Assembly (NCBI RefSeq): GCF_014196745.1
Contig: NZ_JACIEH010000003.1
Coordinates: forward strand, 372,001-436,000
DNA from: Sphingomonas kyeonggiensis
Lineage (GTDB): Bacteria > Pseudomonadota > Alphaproteobacteria > Sphingomonadales > Sphingomonadaceae
DNA: 64,000 nt
Direction: 5' to 3'
Shown piece after piece: positions 59,663-64,000 of the stretch (the first letter of the stretch is position 1; each line of letters starts with the position of its first letter). The translations under genes and the position numbers were made by a program. Under the pieces are notes generated by a model. The model was not told the DNA's origin and did not search any database. It saw nothing but the letters and a program-made list of their open reading frames with translations.

Positions 59663-61240
59663 ATGACAGACGATAGCATCCTGCGCGCAGCCGCACTCGA
59701 GTCCAAGGCCTGGCCCTACGAAGAAGCGCGCAAGCTGGTGAAACGCTATCCGCAGGGCAAGCCCGACGGGTCGCCGGTGCTGTTCGAGACGGGCTATGGC
59801 CCCTCGGGCCTGCCGCATATCGGCACCTTCCAGGAAGTGCTGCGTACCACCATGGTGCGCCACGCCTATGAGGAGATGACCGGCAACAAGACCCGGCTGA
59901 TCGCATTCAGCGACGACATGGACGGGCTGCGCAAGGTGCCGGACAATGTGCCGAACCAGGCGCTGCTCGCCGAGCATCTCGGCAAGCCGCTGTCGCGCAT
60001 CCCCGATCCGTTCGAGAAGTTCGAGAGCTTCGCGGCGCACAACAACGCGATGCTGCGCGAATTCCTCGATCGCTTCGGCTTCGAATATGAGTTCGCGTCG
60101 TCGACCGACTATTATGGTTCGGGCCGCTTCGACGAGACGCTGCGCACGGTGCTGCGCAACTATCAGGCGATCATGGACGTGATGCTGCCGACTCTCCGGG
60201 CAGAACGGGCGGCGACCTATTCGCCGGTGCTGCCGGTGAGCCCCAAGTCGGGCGTGGTGCTGCAGGTGCCGGTGGAAGTGGTCGATGCCGAGGCGGGGAT
60301 CATCCGCTTCGAGGACGAGGGCGAGACGATCGAGCAGTCGATCTTCGGCGGCCAGGCCAAGCTGCAGTGGAAGCCCGACTGGGGCATGCGCTGGGCGGCG
60401 CTCGGCGTCGATTACGAAATGTACGGCAAGGACCTGATCGACAGCGGCATCCAGAGCGGCAAGATTGCCCAGGTGCTCGGCGCGCGGCGTCCCGAGGGGC
60501 TGATTTACGAGCTGTTCCTCGACGCCAAGGGCGAAAAGATCTCCAAGTCCAAGGGCAACGGCCTGTCGATCGACGAGTGGCTGACCTATGGGCCGGACGA
60601 GAGCCTGTCCTTCTACATCTACCGCGAGCCCAAGAAGGCGAAGTCGCTGCACCTGGGGCTGATCCCGCGCGCGATCGAGGAATATTGGCAGTTCCGCGCC
60701 AACTATCCGACCCAGGAACTCGCGCAGAAGCTCGGCAATCCGGTGCATCATATCCATAATGGCCAGGTGCCGGCCGAGACGCTGCCGGTGACCTTCGGGC
60801 TGCTGCTCAACCTGGTCAGCCTGCCGGGCGTGGGCAATCGCGAGACGATCTGGGGGTTCCTGCGCCGCTATTCGCCGGACCTCTCGCCCGAATCGCATCC
60901 CGAGCTCGACCGGATGGTCGGCTATGCGATCCGCTATGCGAAGGACTTCGTCGAGCCGACGCTGCAGCGCCGCGCGCCGAGCGAAGCCGAAGCGGGTGCG
61001 CTGCGCCAGCTCGACGCACAGCTCGCCGCGCTGCCCGAGACCGCCTCGGCCGAGGATATCCAGAACATCGTCTACGAGATCGGCAAGACCGACGCGTTCG
61101 AGAACCTGCGCGACTGGTTCAAGGCGCTCTACGAGACCTTGCTCGGCAGCGAGCAGGGGCCGCGCATGGGCAGCTTCATCGCGCTCTACGGGATCGAGAA
61201 CAGCCGCAAGCTGATCGCAGAGGCGCTCGCCAGGGCATGA
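59663..61240 (+). CDS. lysS: Lysine--tRNA ligase, class I (archaeal type)
   Basis: Charges tRNA-Lys with a class I catalytic fold, unlike the class II LysRS of most bacteria. The 525-residue protein has the HIGH-type motif PSGLPHIGTFQEV (about 49-56) and the KMSKS-type motif GEKISKSKGNGLS (about 292). Class I LysRS is usual in alphaproteobacteria. nhaA begins 4 nt before its stop (ATGA), an unusual operon partner. Confidence 0.95.
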   Translation: MTDDSILRAAALESKAWPYEEARKLVKRYPQGKPDGSPVLFETGYGPSGLPHIGTFQEVLRTTMVRHAYEEMTGNKTRLIAFSDDMDGLRKVPDNVPNQALLAEHLGKPLSRIPDPFEKFESFAAHNNAMLREFLDRFGFEYEFASSTDYYGSGRFDETLRTVLRNYQAIMDVMLPTLRAERAATYSPVLPVSPKSGVVLQVPVEVVDAEAGIIRFEDEGETIEQSIFGGQAKLQWKPDWGMRWAALGVDYEMYGKDLIDSGIQSGKIAQVLGARRPEGLIYELFLDAKGEKISKSKGNGLSIDEWLTYGPDESLSFYIYREPKKAKSLHLGLIPRAIEEYWQFRANYPTQELAQKLGNPVHHIHNGQVPAETLPVTFGLLLNLVSLPGVGNRETIWGFLRRYSPDLSPESHPELDRMVGYAIRYAKDFVEPTLQRRAPSEAEAGALRQLDAQLAALPETASAEDIQNIVYEIGKTDAFENLRDWFKALYETLLGSEQGPRMGSFIALYGIENSRKLIAEALARA

Positions 61241-62409
61241 GCCGGATCGCCGCCGCCACGCGCGCCTTCATCGCGAGCGAGGCGGCGGGCGGCGTGGTGC
61301 TGATGGCGGCGTCGGCGCTGGCGCTGGTCGTTGCCAACTCGCCACTGGCGGGCGGCTATGCGCATCTGCTCCATATGGGGCTGGGGCCGCTCAGCCTGCA
61401 CGGCTGGATCAACGATGCGCTGATGGCGGTGTTCTTCCTGCTCGTCGGGCTGGAGATCAAGGCGGAGGTGGTCGAGGGCCAGCTGTCGAGCTGGTCGCAG
61501 CGGACCCTGCCGGTGATCGCCGCGGCGAGCGGCATGGCGGTGCCTGCGATCGTCTACCTGGCGGTGGCCGGCGGCGGATTCGCGCGCGGCTGGGCGATCC
61601 CGGCGGCGACCGACATCGCCTTCGCCATGGGGCTGATGGCACTGCTCGGGCGGCATGCGCCGGCGTCGCTCAAGCTGCTGCTCACCACGATCGCGGTGGT
61701 CGACGACATGGGCGCGGTGGCGATCATCGCGCTGGCCTATACCGCCAAGCTCGACCTGCTCGCGCTGGCCGGCGCGGGCGTGGTGCTGGCGGCGATGCTG
61801 GCGTGCAACCGCATGCGGGTGACGTGGCTCTGGCCCTATCTGGCGCTGGCGGTTCTGCTGTGGCTCTGCGTCTTCGCCTCGGGCGTGCATGCGACGATCG
61901 CGGGCGTGGCGGCGGCGCTGGCCATCCCGCGCGCCGCGGGGCTGAAGCTCGAGCATGCGCTCAACCCCTGGGTCGCCTTCGCCATCGTCCCGCTGTTCGG
62001 CCTGGCCAATGCCGGGGTCGCGCTGCCCGGCTGGCAGGCGCTGCTCGCGCCGCTGCCGCTCGCCGTCGCGCTGGGGCTGTTCCTCGGCAAGCAGGTCGGC
62101 GTGTTCGGCAGCATTTGGCTGGCGGTGAAGGCGGGCATCGCACCGCGCCCGCATGCCCGCTGGGGGCAGATCTACGGCATGGCGCTGCTCGCCGGGATCG
62201 GCTTCACGATGAGCCTGTTCATCGGCGGGCTGGCCTTTCCGCCGGGGCCGCTGACCGACCAGGTGAAGATCGGCGTGCTCGCCGGATCGGTCCTGTCGGC
62301 GCTGCTGGGTTACTTCGTCCTGCGCTCGACCAGCACCGCGACCACCAGCACCGCGAACCCGCCGAGCGAGAGCAGCGCGCCGACCCAGCCGGTCGACGTC
62401 CAGCCATAG
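61237..62409 (+). CDS. nhaA: Na+/H+ antiporter NhaA
   Basis: Exports sodium in exchange for protons. The 390-residue protein has eleven to twelve helices and the signature LLTTIAVVDDMGAVAIIALA with the paired aspartates, the early AVFFLLVGLEIKAEVVEGQL, and the IPAATDIAFAMGLMALLG block. The C-terminal ~30 residues (Ser/Thr/Pro-rich) are not family-like and lie antisense to the end of the next gene. The 3' end overlaps that convergent gene by 100 nt. Confidence 0.95.
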   Translation: MSRIAAATRAFIASEAAGGVVLMAASALALVVANSPLAGGYAHLLHMGLGPLSLHGWINDALMAVFFLLVGLEIKAEVVEGQLSSWSQRTLPVIAAASGMAVPAIVYLAVAGGGFARGWAIPAATDIAFAMGLMALLGRHAPASLKLLLTTIAVVDDMGAVAIIALAYTAKLDLLALAGAGVVLAAMLACNRMRVTWLWPYLALAVLLWLCVFASGVHATIAGVAAALAIPRAAGLKLEHALNPWVAFAIVPLFGLANAGVALPGWQALLAPLPLAVALGLFLGKQVGVFGSIWLAVKAGIAPRPHARWGQIYGMALLAGIGFTMSLFIGGLAFPPGPLTDQVKIGVLAGSVLSALLGYFVLRSTSTATTSTANPPSESSAPTQPVDVQP

Positions 62410-63491
62410 CCCGCCGCAATCGCGAGGCCGCCCAGCCAGGGGCCGAGTGCGTTGGCGAAGTTGAAGGCGGAGTGGTTGAGCGAGGCGGCCAGCCCCTGCG
62501 CTTCGCCGGCGACGTCCATCAGCCGGGTCTGCAGCACCGCGCCAAGTGCGCCGAGGAAGCCGATCGCGAAGATGTCGAGCGCGATGCTCCACAATTGATG
62601 GGCGGCCAGCGGATAGAGCGCGAGCGCGACGGCGCTGCCGAGCAGCAGCACCGCGGCGGTGGGCATCAGCGCGCGATCGGCGAATCTGGGCACGATGATG
62701 CTGCCGAGCGTCGCGCCGACGCCGAACACCGCGAGGACCAGCGGGATCATCGCCGGCGAGGTGCGGGTGACCTCCAGCATGGTCGAGGCGACATAGGTGT
62801 AGACGCAGAACATGCCGCCAAAGCCGATCGCGCTGATGCCGAGCGTCAGCCAGACCTGGCCATTGGCGAGCGCGCCCAGCTCCTTGAGCGGGCTGGCGCC
62901 GTGCTGGGGCGGGTCGCGCGGGGCGAGCGCGGCGACCAGCGCCACCGTCGTCAGGGCGAGTACGCCGACCACCACGAAGCCCCAGCGCCAGCCGACCGCC
63001 TGGCCCAGCCAGTTGGCGAGCGGTACGCCCAGGATCGTCGCCACGGTGAGGCCGAGCATCATCCGCCCGACCGCCTGGGATCGCTTGTTGAACGGCACCA
63101 GCGAGGCGGCGACCAAAGCGGCGATGCCGAAATAGGCGCCGTGCGGCAGGCCGGAGAGGAAGCGGAACAGCAGCAGCCAATGATAATTGGGAGCCAATGC
63201 GCTCAGCGTGTTGAACAGCGCGAAGGCGCCCATCAGCAGGAGCAGGGTGAGCCGCCGCGACAGCTTCGCCGCGCCGACCGCGATCAGCGGCGCGCCGACG
63301 ACCACGCCGAGCGCATAGGCGCTGATGACATGGCCGGCGCTCGGTACGTCGATCCCCAGACCCTCGGCCATGTACGGCACCAGGCTCATCGTCGCGAATT
63401 CGGTGGTGCCGATCGCGAAGCCGCCCATCGCCAGCGCGAAATGGACGAGGCCGACATTATGGGTGCGGGGGGTGGAGAGCGGGGCGTGCAT
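62310..63491 (-). CDS. MFS transporter (arabinose-efflux/YdhP-like)
   Basis: A 393-residue twelve-helix carrier. ALAMGGFAIGTTEFATMSLV is typical of the AraJ/YdhP subgroup, and FLSGLPHGAYFGIAALVAAS is the matching motif. Likely a drug or sugar exporter; substrate unknown. ATG 63491 is preferred: the upstream extension is not hydrophobic. It shares 100 nt at the 3' end with nhaA. Confidence 0.9.
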   Translation of the reverse strand: MHAPLSTPRTHNVGLVHFALAMGGFAIGTTEFATMSLVPYMAEGLGIDVPSAGHVISAYALGVVVGAPLIAVGAAKLSRRLTLLLLMGAFALFNTLSALAPNYHWLLLFRFLSGLPHGAYFGIAALVAASLVPFNKRSQAVGRMMLGLTVATILGVPLANWLGQAVGWRWGFVVVGVLALTTVALVAALAPRDPPQHGASPLKELGALANGQVWLTLGISAIGFGGMFCVYTYVASTMLEVTRTSPAMIPLVLAVFGVGATLGSIIVPRFADRALMPTAAVLLLGSAVALALYPLAAHQLWSIALDIFAIGFLGALGAVLQTRLMDVAGEAQGLAASLNHSAFNFANALGPWLGGLAIAAGYGWTSTGWVGALLSLGGFAVLVVAVLVERRTK

Positions 63492-63653
63492 CACCGGGCA
63501 AGTGGCTATGCTGCACTGCAGCGTCAATGGTCGTTTCAACACATACGAATGCAATCGCCGCATTTGCCGGCTTCACGCTTCGCGGCTGCGACCCGTTGCC
63601 TTGGCGCGGCCAAATCCGCATAGCCGCCGCACCGCAATAGAAGGAGCAGCCGC

Positions 63654-64000
63654 ATGCCCACCGCACTCATCACCGGCGCGACCGCAGGGATTGGCGAGGC
63701 CTGTGTCCATGCCTTTGCCGATGCCGGGTGGAACGTCGTCGCCACCGGGCGACGCGAGGACCGGCTGGCCAAGCTCCAGCGCGACAATGTCCGTACCCTC
63801 GCCTTCGACATCCGCGACGAAGCGGCGCGCGATGCGGCGCTCGATTCGCTGCCCGAGGATTTCCGCGGGATCGACCTGCTGGTGAACAATGCCGGCCTGG
63901 CGCTCGGCCTGGAGCCGGCGCAGCAGGCGTCGCTCGCCAACTGGAAGACGATGATCGACACCAATGTCGTCGCGCTCGCCTCGATCACCCACAAGCTGCT
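63654..64000 (+). CDS. Short-chain dehydrogenase/reductase (3' end outside window)
   Basis: N-terminal 115 residues of an NAD(P)-dependent SDR: the cofactor motif ALITGATAGIGEACVHAFAD (TGxxxGIG) and NNAGLALGLEPA. The catalytic Ser-Tyr-Lys lies past the window. AAGGAG lies 8 nt before the ATG. By sequence it is close to the YdfG-type serine/malonic semialdehyde dehydrogenase group. Confidence 0.88.
   Translation, partial: MPTALITGATAGIGEACVHAFADAGWNVVATGRREDRLAKLQRDNVRTLAFDIRDEAARDAALDSLPEDFRGIDLLVNNAGLALGLEPAQQASLANWKTMIDTNVVALASITHKL

Overview
The window reads as a stretch of ordinary chromosome from an alphaproteobacterium, most likely a Sphingomonas-type sphingomonad. The support is high GC with heavy GC-rich third positions, class I (archaeal-type) lysyl-tRNA synthetase, a COQ9 protein, DUF4169 and DUF1489 proteins, a hisC-tyrC pair, metX-metW, a large TonB-dependent receptor, and ftsE/ftsX beside an MJ0042-type zinc-ribbon protein. 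I see no prophage, insertion sequence, CRISPR array, toxin-antitoxin pair or defence island. The genus is inferred from gene content, not measured.

Layout. 1-7783: flagellar rod, ring and hook-junction genes (flgF partial, flgG, flgH, flgI, flgJ, flgK, flgL), then the stator genes motA and motB. 7828-11038: a TonB-dependent receptor and tRNA-Leu(GAG), both on the minus strand. 11168-16331: a MATE exporter, a zinc-ribbon membrane protein, and an ftsE-ftsX-ydcF-plsC operon. 16561-20199: tyrC-hisC and a divergent flavin amine oxidase. 20232-23245: metX, a GNAT acetyltransferase, metW and a pirin. 23249-29785: a small lipoprotein, ssb, DUF4169, feoB-feoA, a COQ9 protein, an EamA exporter and an old-yellow-enzyme reductase. 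29782-34432: a riboflavin gene cluster (ribD, ribE, RibBX-type ribB, ribH) joined to a small membrane protein and tonB. 34520-39566: gltX, prs, a TauE/SafE permease, a monooxygenase-fold protein and an MFS carrier. 39684-43727: a bacterial CDC48/p97-like double AAA ATPase, a LysR regulator and a cyclophilin. 43841-50677: mgtE, DUF1489, msrA, an aminotransferase, a fused pabB-pabC, a metallo-beta-lactamase-fold hydrolase and a MAPEG protein. 50865-53902: rpmF-plsX-fabH-ihfA-merR. 54051-58846: sixA, a DinG-like helicase, a membrane protein and a small HTH protein. 58909-64000: an unknown protein, class I lysS, nhaA, an MFS carrier and the start of a short-chain dehydrogenase.

How the genes work together. 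Several modules recur: motility (flagellar shaft plus stator), iron and TonB-energised uptake (feoAB, tonB, TonB-dependent receptor), flavin supply (rib genes), membrane lipid and division (ftsEX, plsC, plsX, fabH), and methionine/aromatic/histidine/folate amino-acid and cofactor synthesis. Many neighbours overlap by 1-4 nt (ATGA, GTGA, TAATG), which points to translationally coupled operons.

The least explained material is non-coding. (1) The 352-bp gap upstream of the CDC48-like gene carries a strong minus-strand terminator and a second minus-strand hairpin whose stem needs G-U pairs, with no minus-strand gene ending there, so it may be an attenuated leader or a small RNA. (2) A short motif (AATCCTACATTG core) occurs four times, only in intergenic DNA. 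(3) Two copies of a 62-bp palindromic element sit at 13.4 and 45.3 kb. (4) Two copies of another hairpin repeat share an exact 20-mer at 36.9 and 58.4 kb. (5) Several further composite palindromes lie between genes. I found no clear evidence of a new multi-gene system.
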